Counted from the stretch's first letter, positions 1-8,202 are shown. The stretch is DNA of 64,000 nucleotides from CAZCTC01 sp964501335 (GCA_964501335.1 CAZCTC010000041.1:1-64000); one strand, 5' to 3'. Translations and numbers: made by a program. Notes: a model not told the origin generated them from the letters alone.

Positions 1-32
1 GCAGCAAGTAGGCAGTAGACAGCTTGTGTTGC

Positions 33-140
33 TCTGGAAAAAGGCCATGTTTTGGCGCGCCTCAGAAGGCGCGCCAGAACATAAACAAAAAAATTCTCTC
101 CCTCCCATCCAGCGCGGCGCTTCTTACGGGGAAAGGGCTG
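33..140 (-). repeat. Two-hairpin interspersed repeat, copy 1
   Basis: The hairpin comes first (ATGTTTTGGCGCGCC against GGCGCGCCAGAACAT), then the CCCATCCAGCGCG block and a TTACGGGGAAA block. Copies are called plus when they read from GCGTCCCGCAAA towards the variable hairpin, so this one is minus. Boundaries are approximate. Confidence 0.7.
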
Positions 141-537
141 GATGCAAGACAGAAGGCCATGCCAGGGGGCGGCACCCCGAAGGATGAAAATGGGGTGGCC
201 GGCGCGGTTCCCTGGGGCTTCACCCCAGGCTACCTTGAGGTCGCCCCTTTGGGGCTGAGAATGCTCGACAAGAAGGCGCCTTCTAATGCGAGGGTGGCAA
301 AAAAAGGGGGAAGAGGGGAATTTGCACGCCTCAGAAGGCGTGCAAATTCCCCCAAAAACAAATCCCCCCCTTTTCTCCCATCTGCGTCTTTGGGAGAAAA
401 GGGGGGTAGGGGGGATATGAGGGCCAGCGCAGGTTATTTTCAGGACAGAAGGTCATGCCGGGGGCGGCACCCCGAAAGATGAAAATGATTCGTCAGGATT
501 GGGTACCCACAAGGGGTACCCCTACGGGAGATCGTTT

Positions 538-658
538 GTGTAGGGGCGAGGTTTTCTCGCCCGATACAGGTTCCGAAGGCAGCTACCGGGCGGGGTAACC
601 CCGCCCCTAAATTGGCGGTGTTCGCGTAGGGGCGGCCCGATGTGGCCGCCCTCGGGGA
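538..658. repeat. Cluster of three GTAGGGGCG inverted repeats
   Basis: Three neighbouring palindromes share a GTAGGGGCG or CCGCCCCTA edge but have different stems: a GCGAGG/CTCGCCC stem near 541-562, a GGGCGGGGT/ACCCCGCCC stem near 588-607, and a GGGCGGCC/GGCCGCCC stem near 629-652. They look like a separate class of small intergenic repeats from the two-hairpin family. Nothing in them suggests a gene. Confidence 0.6.
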
Positions 659-714
659 GATTTTTGCACGGCGGGTCTATTTTCAGGACAGATAATTCTG
701 GAGGAGATGGGGTG

Positions 715-936
715 ATGGATGAAAACATTTCGGAATTCGACGAGAAAATCTGGCGCAGAGTGGCAGAGACCTATGGGGCTTACGTGTTTGCTCTTCGTGA
801 CCTTTGGTCTGCTGATGTCAATCGGGTGGCTTTGCTAAAAAAGGCTCTTCATTCCTCGGACTGGTGGGTGGCTCTGCATAGCACGTGCGATACCAAAAAC
901 GCGCGCCTTCTCAGGCGCGCGTTTTTGGTATCATAA
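715..936 (+). CDS. Doubtful small ORF, 73 aa
   Basis: ATG at 715 follows a GGAGGAG purine run and the TATTTTCAGGACAG motif at 678-691, an arrangement like that upstream of several real genes here. The peptide begins MDENISEFDEKIWRRV and has no family I recognise. Its last 15 or so codons read straight through a perfect 20-bp hairpin at 889-932 that probably serves as the terminator of the opposing operon. The true product may therefore be a truncated or decayed gene whose original end was lost. I would not treat it as a confirmed protein. Confidence 0.25.
   Translation: MDENISEFDEKIWRRVAETYGAYVFALRDLWSADVNRVALLKKALHSSDWWVALHSTCDTKNARLLRRAFLVS
889..932. terminator. Perfect 20-bp hairpin, bidirectional terminator
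   Basis: Positions 889-908 and 913-932 are exact reverse complements with a four-base TCTC loop. The stem is GC-rich at the tip and has A5/T5 tracts further out, so it can stop transcription from either side. It lies 10 bp beyond the stop of the minus-strand korC gene. Confidence 0.8.
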
Positions 937-941
937 AAAAA

Positions 942-1481
942 TCAGCCGGCCAGTTCCGCTCCTTTGAGCAGGGCGGCTTTGTTGGGTTCCAGCCATTTGC
1001 GCTGGCGCTCCGGCAGGTGGTTTTCCAGCTCCTTGATCGCCGTTTCCATGGAGACGATCCCCGTCGCTTTGACCAGGGCGCCCAGCGTGACCAGATTGGC
1101 CATCCGCTGATTGCCCAGCTCATTGGCGATGTCGGTCGCCGGGACGTAGATGACGCGGATATCTTCGCGGGTGCTGCGATTGGGCACCAGCGAGGTGTTG
1201 ACGATCAGCACGCCGCCGGCTTTGACCATGGGCCCGTATTTGTCCATGGAGGGCAGATTGAGCACCACGGCTGCGGTGGGATTGCGTACGACCGGCGCGC
1301 CGATCTCCTCTTCCGAGAGGATGACGGTGCAATTGGCCGTGCCGCCGCGCATTTCGGGGCCGTAAGAGGGAATCCAGCTGACCTGCAAGTCTTCGGCCAT
1401 CCCGGCATAGGCTATCAGCTGGCCTGCAAAGAGCGCCCCCTGGCCTCCGAAACCGGAAAAGATCATATCTTCGTGACGCAT
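942..1481 (-). CDS. korC: 2-oxoacid:ferredoxin oxidoreductase, gamma subunit
   Basis: This 179-residue protein is the gamma subunit of a four-subunit 2-oxoacid:ferredoxin oxidoreductase, which oxidatively decarboxylates a 2-oxoacid to its acyl-CoA and reduces ferredoxin in the cytoplasm. The N-terminal glycine motif GFGGQG at residues 10-15 and the full length fit the gamma family. The start chosen is ATG at 1481, preceded by GAGAGGAG. The open frame extends further upstream, but that extension overlaps the beta gene and has no family match. It is the last gene of the korD-korA-korB-korC order and is followed by the hairpin at 889-932. The substrate is inferred to be 2-oxoglutarate from gene order and from the methylmalonyl-CoA genes nearby. 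A branched-chain or pyruvate substrate cannot be excluded. Confidence 0.88.
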   Translation of the reverse strand: MRHEDMIFSGFGGQGALFAGQLIAYAGMAEDLQVSWIPSYGPEMRGGTANCTVILSEEEIGAPVVRNPTAAVVLNLPSMDKYGPMVKAGGVLIVNTSLVPNRSTREDIRVIYVPATDIANELGNQRMANLVTLGALVKATGIVSMETAIKELENHLPERQRKWLEPNKAALLKGAELAG

Positions 1482-1504
1482 GATTTTTTTCTCCTCTCGG
1501 ATTC

Positions 1505-2287
1505 TCAGACCTTGAGTGCGGCGACTTCGTCGATGATCCGCATATCGCCCAGCGGGAACTGCGGGATCATGTTTTCTTTGGCCCATTCCAATGCTTTCCA
1601 CGGTTCGATGTTCCAGTTAGTGGGGCAGGTGGAAAGGACTTCGACCATGGTGAAACCCAACCCGGCCATCTGGGCCATGAAGGCGCGCTTGATGGCTTTC
1701 TTGGTCTTGTTGATGCCCGGCAGGTCGAGGACGGACTGGCGGGTGATGTAGGCTGCCGCCGGGACCGTGGCCAGCATTTCCGACATATGGACCGGCAAGC
1801 CGGCGATTTTGGGATCGCGGCCGAAGGGTGACGAGGTGGTGGTCTGGCCGGGCAGCGTGGTCGGGGCCATCTGGCCGCCGGTCATGCCGTAGATGGCGTT
1901 GTTGACGAAGATGGTGGTGATGTTTTCTCCGCGGTTGGCCGCGTGGACGATTTCGCCGGTGCCGATGGCGGCCAGATCGCCATCGCCCTGATAGGTGAAG
2001 ACGATCTTGTCGGGATTGACCCGTTTGACGCCGGTGGCCATGGCCGGAGCCCGGCCGTGAGCCGCTTCGACGAAGTCGGTGTTGAAGAACAGGTAGGCCA
2101 GGACGGCGCAACCTACCGGCGCCACGCCGATGGTCTTCTCGCGCAGGCCCAGTTCATCCAGCACTTCTGCCACCAGCCGTTGGATCAGGCCGTGGGTACA
2201 ACCGGGGCAGAAGTTGGTATTTTTCTTAGTCAGCGACTCCGGAAACTGATAAACTTTTTCCATTCCTTCAGGAATTGTGACGCTCAT
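1505..2287 (-). CDS. korB: 2-oxoacid:ferredoxin oxidoreductase, beta subunit
   Basis: The 260-residue beta subunit binds thiamine diphosphate and helps carry the iron-sulfur centre. CPGC (Cys27, Cys30) near the N-terminus matches the cluster-ligand motif, and GDGDL at 101-105 followed by VNN at 128-130 is the thiamine diphosphate/Mg motif. Length is normal for the family. ATG at 2287 lies 18 bp downstream of the alpha gene stop, with a GGAGAGAAGG ribosome site. It is co-transcribed with alpha upstream and gamma downstream. Nothing is unusual in the sequence, and a second, fused version of this subunit is encoded at 28517-29830. Confidence 0.92.
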   Translation of the reverse strand: MSVTIPEGMEKVYQFPESLTKKNTNFCPGCTHGLIQRLVAEVLDELGLREKTIGVAPVGCAVLAYLFFNTDFVEAAHGRAPAMATGVKRVNPDKIVFTYQGDGDLAAIGTGEIVHAANRGENITTIFVNNAIYGMTGGQMAPTTLPGQTTTSSPFGRDPKIAGLPVHMSEMLATVPAAAYITRQSVLDLPGINKTKKAIKRAFMAQMAGLGFTMVEVLSTCPTNWNIEPWKALEWAKENMIPQFPLGDMRIIDEVAALKV

Positions 2288-2305
2288 GCCTTCTCTCCTC
2301 CGCGC

Positions 2306-3370
2306 CTAGCGCGTCTCCTGGTCCAGCTTCTTCAGCGATTCTAAGATCTCATCGACGACGGGCACGACCCCACCGACTTTGCCGAAGAAACGGATCGGTT
2401 GCTGTTCCCGGGTAGCCAGCCGGACATCTTCCAACATCTGGCCGGTGTTCATTTCGGCGACCAGGAGGCCGCGCATGCGGCCGGAAAGCTCGCGCAGCCG
2501 TTCTTCAGGGAAGGGCCAGATGGTCTGCGGGCGGAAGAGCCCGACTTTGATCCCCTGCTTGCGCGCTTCGCGCATGACCGAGAGGCAGATCCGGCCGACG
2601 GAGCCGAAGGCCACCATCAGCAGTTCGGCATCTTCGGTCTCGTATTCCTTCCAGCGGATTTCGGCCTTTTTGATTTCGGCCAGCTTGGCCTGCAGCCGGT
2701 TGTTCATCGCTTCCAGCCCTTCCGGATCGAGGAAGAGCGAGGTGACATACTGTCCTTCCCGGCCCTGGGCGCCGTTGGTGGCCCAGGAGGGGCGTTGATC
2801 GAAGGTGCGCAGCGGTTGCATTTCGGGCAGCTCGGCCGATTCCATCATCTGGCCGATGGTGGCGTCGCCGGCGATCAGGACCAGGGTGCGGTACTTTTCC
2901 GCCAGATCGAAGGCCAGCCCCATCATGTCGATGATCTCCTGGACGCCCGAGGGAGCCAGGACGATGGGATGGAAGTCCCCGTGGCCGGCGCTCTTCGTCA
3001 TCAGGAAATAGTCGCTCTGGGACGACTGGATATTGCCCAGGCCCGGGCCGCCGCGCATCATATTGACCACGACGGCGGGGACTTCAGAGCCGGCGATATA
3101 GGAAAGCCCTTCTTCCATCAGGCTGAAGCCGGGGCCGGAGGTAGAGGTCATGGTGCGGACGCCGCAGCAGGCCGCTCCGTAGACCATATTGATGGCGCCC
3201 AGTTCGCTCTCGGCCTGGAGGAAGGCGCGGCCTTCCTCAATCATCCGTTTGGAAAGATGTTCCAGCGCTTCGCTCTGGGGCGTGATCGGATAGCCGAAGT
3301 AGGCCTCAAGCCCATAGCGCAGGGCCGCCTCGGCGAAAGCTTCGTTCCCTTTCAGCAGTTGTTTGGCCAT
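2306..3370 (-). CDS. korA: 2-oxoacid:ferredoxin oxidoreductase, alpha subunit
   Basis: This 354-residue alpha subunit combines the pyrimidine-binding thiamine domain and the transketolase C-terminal-like domain. It opens with MAKQLLKGNEAFAEAAL, the usual beginning of KorA/VorB proteins, and carries YPITPQSE and TSGPGFSLM segments typical of the family. I chose ATG at 3370, which has GGGAGG just upstream. The longer frame to 3445 overlaps the ferredoxin gene and adds unrelated sequence. It lies 13 bp downstream of the ferredoxin subunit and 18 bp upstream of beta. The final specificity (2-oxoglutarate against branched-chain acids) is not decided by anything I can read here. Confidence 0.92.
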   Translation of the reverse strand: MAKQLLKGNEAFAEAALRYGLEAYFGYPITPQSEALEHLSKRMIEEGRAFLQAESELGAINMVYGAACCGVRTMTSTSGPGFSLMEEGLSYIAGSEVPAVVVNMMRGGPGLGNIQSSQSDYFLMTKSAGHGDFHPIVLAPSGVQEIIDMMGLAFDLAEKYRTLVLIAGDATIGQMMESAELPEMQPLRTFDQRPSWATNGAQGREGQYVTSLFLDPEGLEAMNNRLQAKLAEIKKAEIRWKEYETEDAELLMVAFGSVGRICLSVMREARKQGIKVGLFRPQTIWPFPEERLRELSGRMRGLLVAEMNTGQMLEDVRLATREQQPIRFFGKVGGVVPVVDEILESLKKLDQETR

Positions 3371-3383
3371 AGCTCCTCCCTGG

Positions 3384-3632
3384 TCAGGCGGCCGCCTCGG
3401 CCGCTTTGCGGGCCGGGCGCATACGATAGACGGTATAGACGACATCCGGGCATATCATGGCACAGGAGCCACAGCCGGTACATTTTTCCGCGTCCACGAC
3501 CGTTACAGGGTGGTACCCTTTGGCGTTGAAAGTATCCCTGGAGAGTTCCAGGATGTGGACGGGACAGACGTGGGTGCACAGGCCGCAGCCCTTGCAGCGA
3601 TCCACATCGATCACAGTCATCCCTTTAGCCAT
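3384..3632 (-). CDS. korD: 2x[4Fe-4S] ferredoxin subunit of 2-oxoacid oxidoreductase
   Basis: The 82-residue protein has two classical CxxCxxCxxxC clusters: Cys13, 16, 19, 23 and Cys51, 54, 57, 61. It passes electrons from the catalytic subunits to free ferredoxin. As the first gene of the four-gene kor run, it starts at ATG 3632, just downstream of a two-hairpin repeat copy at 3692-3852 that separates it from mmdB. The C-terminus ends in a short Ala/Arg/Glu-rich tail. The two-cluster ferredoxin fused to nothing else is the usual delta subunit in four-subunit enzymes. Confidence 0.92.
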   Translation of the reverse strand: MAKGMTVIDVDRCKGCGLCTHVCPVHILELSRDTFNAKGYHPVTVVDAEKCTGCGSCAMICPDVVYTVYRMRPARKAAEAAA

Positions 3633-3691
3633 ACAAAAACCCCTTTCGTTAATTTATTACGATCCATATCATCAGTGTTTGGGTGAGTGGT

Positions 3692-3852
3692 TTTTTGCGC
3701 CCTGCAAAAGACTTTTGTTCGGCTCGAAGCGCCGCGCTGTGCGAAGCAGACAGAGAGAAGTTGTTTTTATTCATTTTTTCGGCGGCTTCAGAAAGCCGCC
3801 GAAAAAATGGACTTTTCTTTCGCTTTTTCGGGCCAACCACCCGGGTTGCAAA
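3692..3852 (+). repeat. Two-hairpin interspersed repeat, copy 2
   Basis: The GTCCCGCAAA-like block is partly degraded (CGCCCTGCAAAAG), followed by a CCGCGCTGTGCGAAGCAG block. The variable hairpin at about 3770-3808 has arms CATTTTTTCGGCGGCTT and AAGCCGCCGAAAAAATG. It sits between mmdB and korD. Confidence 0.8.
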
Positions 3853-3864
3853 CAGAGATAAAAC

Positions 3865-5010
3865 CTAATGAAGCAAGCCCGTTACCAGCGTTAAGAGGAC
3901 GCCGCCGGCGATGACCGAGCCCAGTTGCCCGGCGGTGTTGGCGCCCATGGCGTGCATCAGCACGAAGGTCTCAAAATCTTCTTCCGAGGCCACTTTCTGG
4001 ACCAGCCGTCCGGCCATGGGGAAGGCGCTGATGCCGGCCGCGCCGATCAACGGGTTGATTTTATGGCCGGAGATGATGTAGAGCAACTTGCCGAAGAGCA
4101 GCCCGGCGACCGTATCCAGCCCGAAGGCCAGCAGGCCTAATCCTAAGATGTAGAGGGTGTCCCAGTTGAGGAATTTTGTGCCCACCATCGTGCCGCCGAC
4201 GGCCAGTCCCAGGAAGAGGGTGGAGATGTTGATGATCTCTTTTTGGGAGGCGTCGGAAAGGCGGCCGACCACACCGGATTCTTTGAGCAGATTGCCCAGC
4301 ATCAGGGTGGCGATCAGGGGAGCGGCCTGGGGAACCAGAATGCTGATGATGACGGTGACCATGATAGGAAAGACGATGACGGCAGTCTTGGAAACCGGCC
4401 GGGGAGTATAGTCCATTTTGGTGGCCCGTTCCTCTTTGGTGGTCAACAGCCGCATCAAGGGGGGCTGGATGACGGGAACCAGACTCATGTACGAATAGGC
4501 CACCACGGTGATGATCGGTAGCAGGTCCCTGGCTATTTTTCCCGATACATAAATGCTGGTCGGTCCGTCGATGGCGCCGATGATGCCGATGGCAGCTGCT
4601 TCGTTCAACGGAAAGCCCAGTATGATGGCCAGGATCAGGGTGCCGAAGATGCCGAACTGGCCGGCGGCGCCCATCAGGGCAAAGAAAGGCTGGGCCAGCA
4701 GCGGGCGGAAGTCCATCATGGCGCCGACTCCGATGAAGATCAGCAGGGGGAAGATTTCGGTAAAAACCCCGCTTTGATAGAGATAATAGAGCAGCCCGCC
4801 GGGATCTTTACCCACAGGCGGGGCAGTAAGGACACCTAACGGCAGATTGCCCAAAATACAGCCGAAGCCGATGGGGAGCAGCAGGTTCGGTTCGTATTCC
4901 TTGGCGATGGCGAGGTAAATTAATATCCCGCCGACGATCATCATAACTATGTTTTGCCATTGAAGAGCGTAAAATCCTGCGAAGATTTGTGCCCAATTGA
5001 TACCACTCAC
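3865..5010 (-). CDS. mmdB: Sodium-pumping decarboxylase, membrane beta subunit
   Basis: This 381-residue, strongly hydrophobic protein is the sodium-translocating beta subunit of a biotin-dependent decarboxylase (MmdB/OadB/GcdB family). It decarboxylates carboxybiotin and exports sodium. The signature GAIDGPTSIYVSGK contains the conserved Asp148 that corresponds to the essential membrane aspartate of the family. About ten membrane segments are visible. The start is GTG at 5010 with GAGGAG seven bases upstream; no better ATG exists. It closes a five-gene run with mmdA, mmdD, mmdC and an acetyltransferase gene. The decarboxylase substrate cannot be told from this subunit. Methylmalonyl-CoA is inferred from mmdA. 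Confidence 0.93.
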   Translation of the reverse strand: MSGINWAQIFAGFYALQWQNIVMMIVGGILIYLAIAKEYEPNLLLPIGFGCILGNLPLGVLTAPPVGKDPGGLLYYLYQSGVFTEIFPLLIFIGVGAMMDFRPLLAQPFFALMGAAGQFGIFGTLILAIILGFPLNEAAAIGIIGAIDGPTSIYVSGKIARDLLPIITVVAYSYMSLVPVIQPPLMRLLTTKEERATKMDYTPRPVSKTAVIVFPIMVTVIISILVPQAAPLIATLMLGNLLKESGVVGRLSDASQKEIINISTLFLGLAVGGTMVGTKFLNWDTLYILGLGLLAFGLDTVAGLLFGKLLYIISGHKINPLIGAAGISAFPMAGRLVQKVASEEDFETFVLMHAMGANTAGQLGSVIAGGVLLTLVTGLLH

Positions 5011-5020
5011 TAATGACTCC

Positions 5021-5818
5021 TCATGCTTCAGAGGTGGTTGGAAGTTGATTTTGGATCAGACAGCGCATCAGATACATGGGGCGGACGCGCTCGAAACCGA
5101 GTTTTTCGTAAAGCCGGATGGCAGGGGCGTTGCTTTGATAGACCTGCAGGAAGATTTTCAACTTTTCGTCGTGCAGGTGGCGTACCAGCGCGGAGACGAC
5201 GGCGGTGCCGTAGCCTCGATTGCGATGGCCGGCCAGGGTGACGATGTTGCCGATCTCGGCGGCACCTGGAACGCGCAGATGGGTGGTGCTCATGGCGACC
5301 AGTTTTCCCCCGTCCCAAATGCCGAAGGCGGGGCCGTGGGCAAAGGGTTCTTTTTCCAGGGCCATCAATCCTTCTGCTTGCGCCAGCGTCTGCATGGCCG
5401 GGAGGTCTTTGATCCGCAGCGGAACCGCCGGCTCTGATCCAAGCCGACTGAGGTCGCCGTTGAAGGCCATCTGCCATTCCGGGATCTCTTCCAGAACGGA
5501 GAAGGCGGTGTGGACGACCTGGCGCTGTGTCTCATTGACCAGGAAGTAGGCTTCGCTGCCGCTATCGACTAAGAAGGCAGCATAATTGGCCAGCAGTTCC
5601 GGCGATTCACCCAAAAAAGCCAGGGCGTTGAACGGCAGGCTGCGACAACTGGCTACCGACATGGCCGGCGAATGGGCAATGTCGCATTCATCGGCCAGGG
5701 CTGTGACATCGGCTACAAAGGTAAAATGAGCCAATGTCCATTCCGGGTCCTGCGTCAGGGTCTGGATTTGGGCAGTCAACGGGGAGGGCGCTCGGCCTCC
5801 CGATCCGGTTTCCGACAT
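5021..5818 (-). CDS. GNAT acetyltransferase inside the decarboxylase operon
   Basis: The 265-residue protein has a poorly conserved N-terminal half and a C-terminal GNAT fold of the FR47 type. GHRNRGYGTAVVSAL is the acetyl-CoA pyrophosphate loop, and SNAPAIRLYEKLGF is the typical motif B region. It starts at ATG 5818, two bases beyond the stop codon region of mmdC, and ends ten bases before mmdB, so it is surely co-transcribed with the decarboxylase. No acetyltransferase is a known subunit of these pumps. It could modify a subunit or an acyl-CoA-related metabolite, or be a passenger gene. The substrate is unknown. Confidence 0.85.
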   Translation of the reverse strand: MSETGSGGRAPSPLTAQIQTLTQDPEWTLAHFTFVADVTALADECDIAHSPAMSVASCRSLPFNALAFLGESPELLANYAAFLVDSGSEAYFLVNETQRQVVHTAFSVLEEIPEWQMAFNGDLSRLGSEPAVPLRIKDLPAMQTLAQAEGLMALEKEPFAHGPAFGIWDGGKLVAMSTTHLRVPGAAEIGNIVTLAGHRNRGYGTAVVSALVRHLHDEKLKIFLQVYQSNAPAIRLYEKLGFERVRPMYLMRCLIQNQLPTTSEA

Positions 5819-5819
5819 T

Positions 5820-6251
5820 TTAATCCTCGTAAGCCAGCAAGGGCTCGTTATGAAGAACCTGCTGTCCCTGAGCGACGAAGATTTCAGCTATTTTTCCGGC
5901 CCGGGTGGCCCGGATCGGGTTATTCATCTTCATGGCTTCCAGGACGCAAAGTTCCTGTCCAAACTGGACGCTGTCTCCCACTTTCACGCCCACGCGCAGA
6001 ATGGTGCCTGGAAGTGGGGCACGGACCGTTTTGCTGCTGGCGGCAGCGCCGACTGTATGTTTGGCCGGTATATCATAGAGACCGGGAGTTGTGGAATGAG
6101 GAACGGCCAGATCGGTGCTGGCCGGGGCGGCCGTTTCCACCTGGACTTCGATCACTTCTCCGTCCACGATGGCCTTGATGGGGCGTTCGTAGATGTTAGG
6201 GATTTCGACCTGATATTCTTTGCCACCGACAGTAACTCGATAGTTGGGCAT
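5820..6251 (-). CDS. mmdC: Biotin carrier protein of decarboxylase
   Basis: The 143-residue protein ends in a biotinyl domain with the canonical EAMKM motif; Lys108 is the expected biotinylation site. A linker at roughly residues 40-75, rich in Ala, Pro, Thr and Ser, separates it from an N-terminal beta-rich segment. The carrier moves carboxybiotin from the carboxyltransferase (mmdA) to the membrane subunit (mmdB). ATG at 6251 follows a purine-rich ACGGAG site. It lies between mmdD and the acetyltransferase gene. The length is like gamma/biotin subunits of methylmalonyl-CoA and glutaconyl-CoA decarboxylases. Confidence 0.93.
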   Translation of the reverse strand: MPNYRVTVGGKEYQVEIPNIYERPIKAIVDGEVIEVQVETAAPASTDLAVPHSTTPGLYDIPAKHTVGAAASSKTVRAPLPGTILRVGVKVGDSVQFGQELCVLEAMKMNNPIRATRAGKIAEIFVAQGQQVLHNEPLLAYED

Positions 6252-6284
6252 AGGTTTTCTCCGTAATGTTGGGCAGCTTCCGGT

Positions 6285-6641
6285 TTACCGCCGGACCCGC
6301 TGCATGTCGTGGAGCGCGCTGCTGGTCAGCCGCTGGTTGCGAGCATAGATATCCCAATCTTTGACCGGCAGGGCTTTTTGGGGAGATTGGGCCTGAGCCA
6401 GAGCCACGGTAACGGCGGCCACAGCTGCCAACCGCCGGGCAGCTGTTTCGGATCCCACTTCAGTTTCAGCTTCTGCGATGGACTCTATGGCCGTCTCGGC
6501 TTCGGCTTCGGGTTCGGGTTTGTCTTTAAGGATGGCCGTGATCAGATACATTATGCCGACGATTGCGCCGATCGAAAGGAAGGTAAAGCTCATTCCGATA
6601 AGCGTGAGCCAGCCCCCTTGCAACAACAGTTCTGTGTTCAT
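6285..6641 (-). CDS. mmdD: Decarboxylase small membrane subunit (OadG/MmdD-like)
   Basis: The 118-residue protein has one N-terminal membrane helix (about residues 12-37) followed by an acidic linker (EPEAEAETAIESIAEAE) and a basic tail. This is the layout of OadG/MmdD subunits, which hold the soluble carboxyltransferase at the membrane. It sits between mmdA and mmdC, 16 bp after mmdA. Sequence conservation in this family is low, so the call rests on topology and context. Confidence 0.82.
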   Translation of the reverse strand: MNTELLLQGGWLTLIGMSFTFLSIGAIVGIMYLITAILKDKPEPEAEAETAIESIAEAETEVGSETAARRLAAVAAVTVALAQAQSPQKALPVKDWDIYARNQRLTSSALHDMQRVRR

Positions 6642-6657
6642 AAGGGCTCCTTAAGGG

Positions 6658-8202
6658 CTATACCGGCATGATTCCGTGTTTGCGCGGCGGGGCGGAGCGA
6701 GCCTGTTCGCGCAGCGCTTTCAGCGCGGCGATCAGGATCGGGCGCGTTTGAGCGGGTTCGATGACGTTGTCGACCACGCCGTGTTCGGCTGCCTGATAAG
6801 GGGTGCAGAACTTTTCCCGATATTCGGCTTCGCGCTGAGCGCGCAGGGCATTGGGGTTTTCGGCTTTGGAGATCTCTTTGCGATAAAGGATGTTGGCGGC
6901 TCCCGAAGCGCCCATCACGGCAATTTCGGCGGAAGGCCAGGCCAGGTGCATATCGGCCCCGATGCTCTTGCTGCTCATTACGACGTAGGCTCCGCCGTAT
7001 CCCTTGCGGGTGACGATGGAGATCTTCGGCACGGTGGCTTCAATATAGGCATAGAGGATCTTGGCTCCGTGGCGGATGATGCCGCCATGTTCCTGCGCCA
7101 CGCCGGGCAGGAAACCCGGGGAATCGACAAAGGTGATGAGGGGCAGATTGAAGGCGTCGCAGATGCGGACGAAGCGGGAAATTTTGTCGGAGGCGTTGAT
7201 GTCGATAGAGCCGCCCATGGCCATCGGTTCTTGCGCCACGATCCCGACGGAACGGCCGTCCAGCCGGGCAAAGCCGACAACGGCATTTTGAGCCCAGCCG
7301 GCCTGCACTTCAAAGAACGAGTTGCGGTCGACGACGCTGTTGATGATCTCCCGCATTTCATAGGGGATATTTTCTTCCAGCGGGATGATTGTGTTGAGTC
7401 GGGGGTCGGTACGTTGCGGATCATCCTCTGCGGCCGGCCGGGGCGCATCTTCCACATTGTTGGAGGGCAGATAGGAAAGGATCTTGCGGGTGATGCCTAG
7501 CGATTCTTCTTCATCGCGGCCGGTAAAGTGCGAGACGCCGCTGACGGTAAAGTGTATTTGGGCTCCTCCCAGATCTTCTTGCGAGACATCCTCTTTGGTG
7601 ACGCTTTTGACTACATCGGGGCCGGTAATGAACATCAGGGAGGTCTTGTCGGTCATGACGATGAAATCCGTGAGCGCGGGGCTGTAGGAGGCTCCGCCAG
7701 CGCAGGGGCCCATGACGACGGAAATTTGAGGAATGACTCCCGAGGCCTGGGCGTTGCGTTTGAAGATTTCGCCGTAGCCATGGAGCGACATGACGCCTTC
7801 CTGAATGCGGGCGCCGCCCGAATCCAACAGACCGATGATGGGGGCGCCGTTGTTCATGGCCAGATCCATTACACGGCAGATTTTTTCGGCATGGCGTTCG
7901 GAAACGGAGCCGCCATAAGCGGTGAAATCCTGCGCGTAGACAAAGACGGTGCGGCCGTCGATTTCGCCGTAGCCTGTGACGACGCCATCTCCCAGAACGG
8001 GTTCGCCTTCGTCACAAGGGGTGATCACAAACGGTTGCAGTTCGTGAAAGGTACCCGGATCGATAAGCCGGTTGATCCGTTCCCGGGCTGTTCCGCGCCC
8101 CTTGGCGTGCTGCTGCGCGATTTTGTCCGGGCCACCGCCCTGGAGCGTGCGATCTTTTAACTCGTTAAGTCGCTCCAGGCGAGGATCCTTGGTCTGTTCC
8201 AT
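6658..8202 (-). CDS. mmdA: Methylmalonyl-CoA decarboxylase carboxyltransferase subunit
   Basis: This 514-residue acyl-CoA carboxyltransferase transfers the carboxyl group of methylmalonyl-CoA to biotin. The family start LKDRTLQGGGPDKIAQQHAK is clear. GARIQEGV and GPCAGGASYSPALTDF form the first oxyanion region; FVDSPGFLPGVAQEHGGIIRHGAK and GKGYGGAYVVM-like segments form the second. The length is normal for MmdA/PccB. It heads the operon mmdA-mmdD-mmdC-GNAT-mmdB, with ATG at 8202 after GGAGGGCG. The presence of the pump subunits argues for a decarboxylase; propionyl-CoA carboxylase would need a biotin carboxylase, which is absent here. Confidence 0.92.
   Translation of the reverse strand: MEQTKDPRLERLNELKDRTLQGGGPDKIAQQHAKGRGTARERINRLIDPGTFHELQPFVITPCDEGEPVLGDGVVTGYGEIDGRTVFVYAQDFTAYGGSVSERHAEKICRVMDLAMNNGAPIIGLLDSGGARIQEGVMSLHGYGEIFKRNAQASGVIPQISVVMGPCAGGASYSPALTDFIVMTDKTSLMFITGPDVVKSVTKEDVSQEDLGGAQIHFTVSGVSHFTGRDEEESLGITRKILSYLPSNNVEDAPRPAAEDDPQRTDPRLNTIIPLEENIPYEMREIINSVVDRNSFFEVQAGWAQNAVVGFARLDGRSVGIVAQEPMAMGGSIDINASDKISRFVRICDAFNLPLITFVDSPGFLPGVAQEHGGIIRHGAKILYAYIEATVPKISIVTRKGYGGAYVVMSSKSIGADMHLAWPSAEIAVMGASGAANILYRKEISKAENPNALRAQREAEYREKFCTPYQAAEHGVVDNVIEPAQTRPILIAALKALREQARSAPPRKHGIMPV

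Larger units (their letters stand above)
1..714. other. Repeat-rich intergenic DNA, no convincing gene
   Basis: I see no coding signal here, only stacked palindromes and repeat copies. They include one copy of the two-hairpin repeat near 33-140 and a second hairpin at about 315-352 with the same CTCAGAAGG-type loop. There is a CCTGGGG/CCCCAGG stem near 212-231 and a long C-run/G-run hairpin at about 365-415. The TATTTTCAGGACAG motif occurs at 435-448 and 678-691. Three GTAGGGGCG-type inverted repeats lie between 538 and 658. An open frame at 24-482 crosses these palindromes and is best explained by the absence of stops in GC-rich repeats. Confidence 0.7.

Noticed and set aside
24..482. 152-residue open frame on the plus strand
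   Set aside because: It runs through several palindromic repeats, has Pro/Arg/Gly-rich composition and no ribosome site or family resemblance.
885..1751. 288-residue plus-strand frame opposite korC and korB
   Set aside because: It is antisense to two well-supported family genes; its composition is the mirror effect of their codon use.
2399..3529. 376-residue plus-strand frame opposite korA and korD
   Set aside because: Same reason: antisense shadow of conserved genes, without its own motifs.
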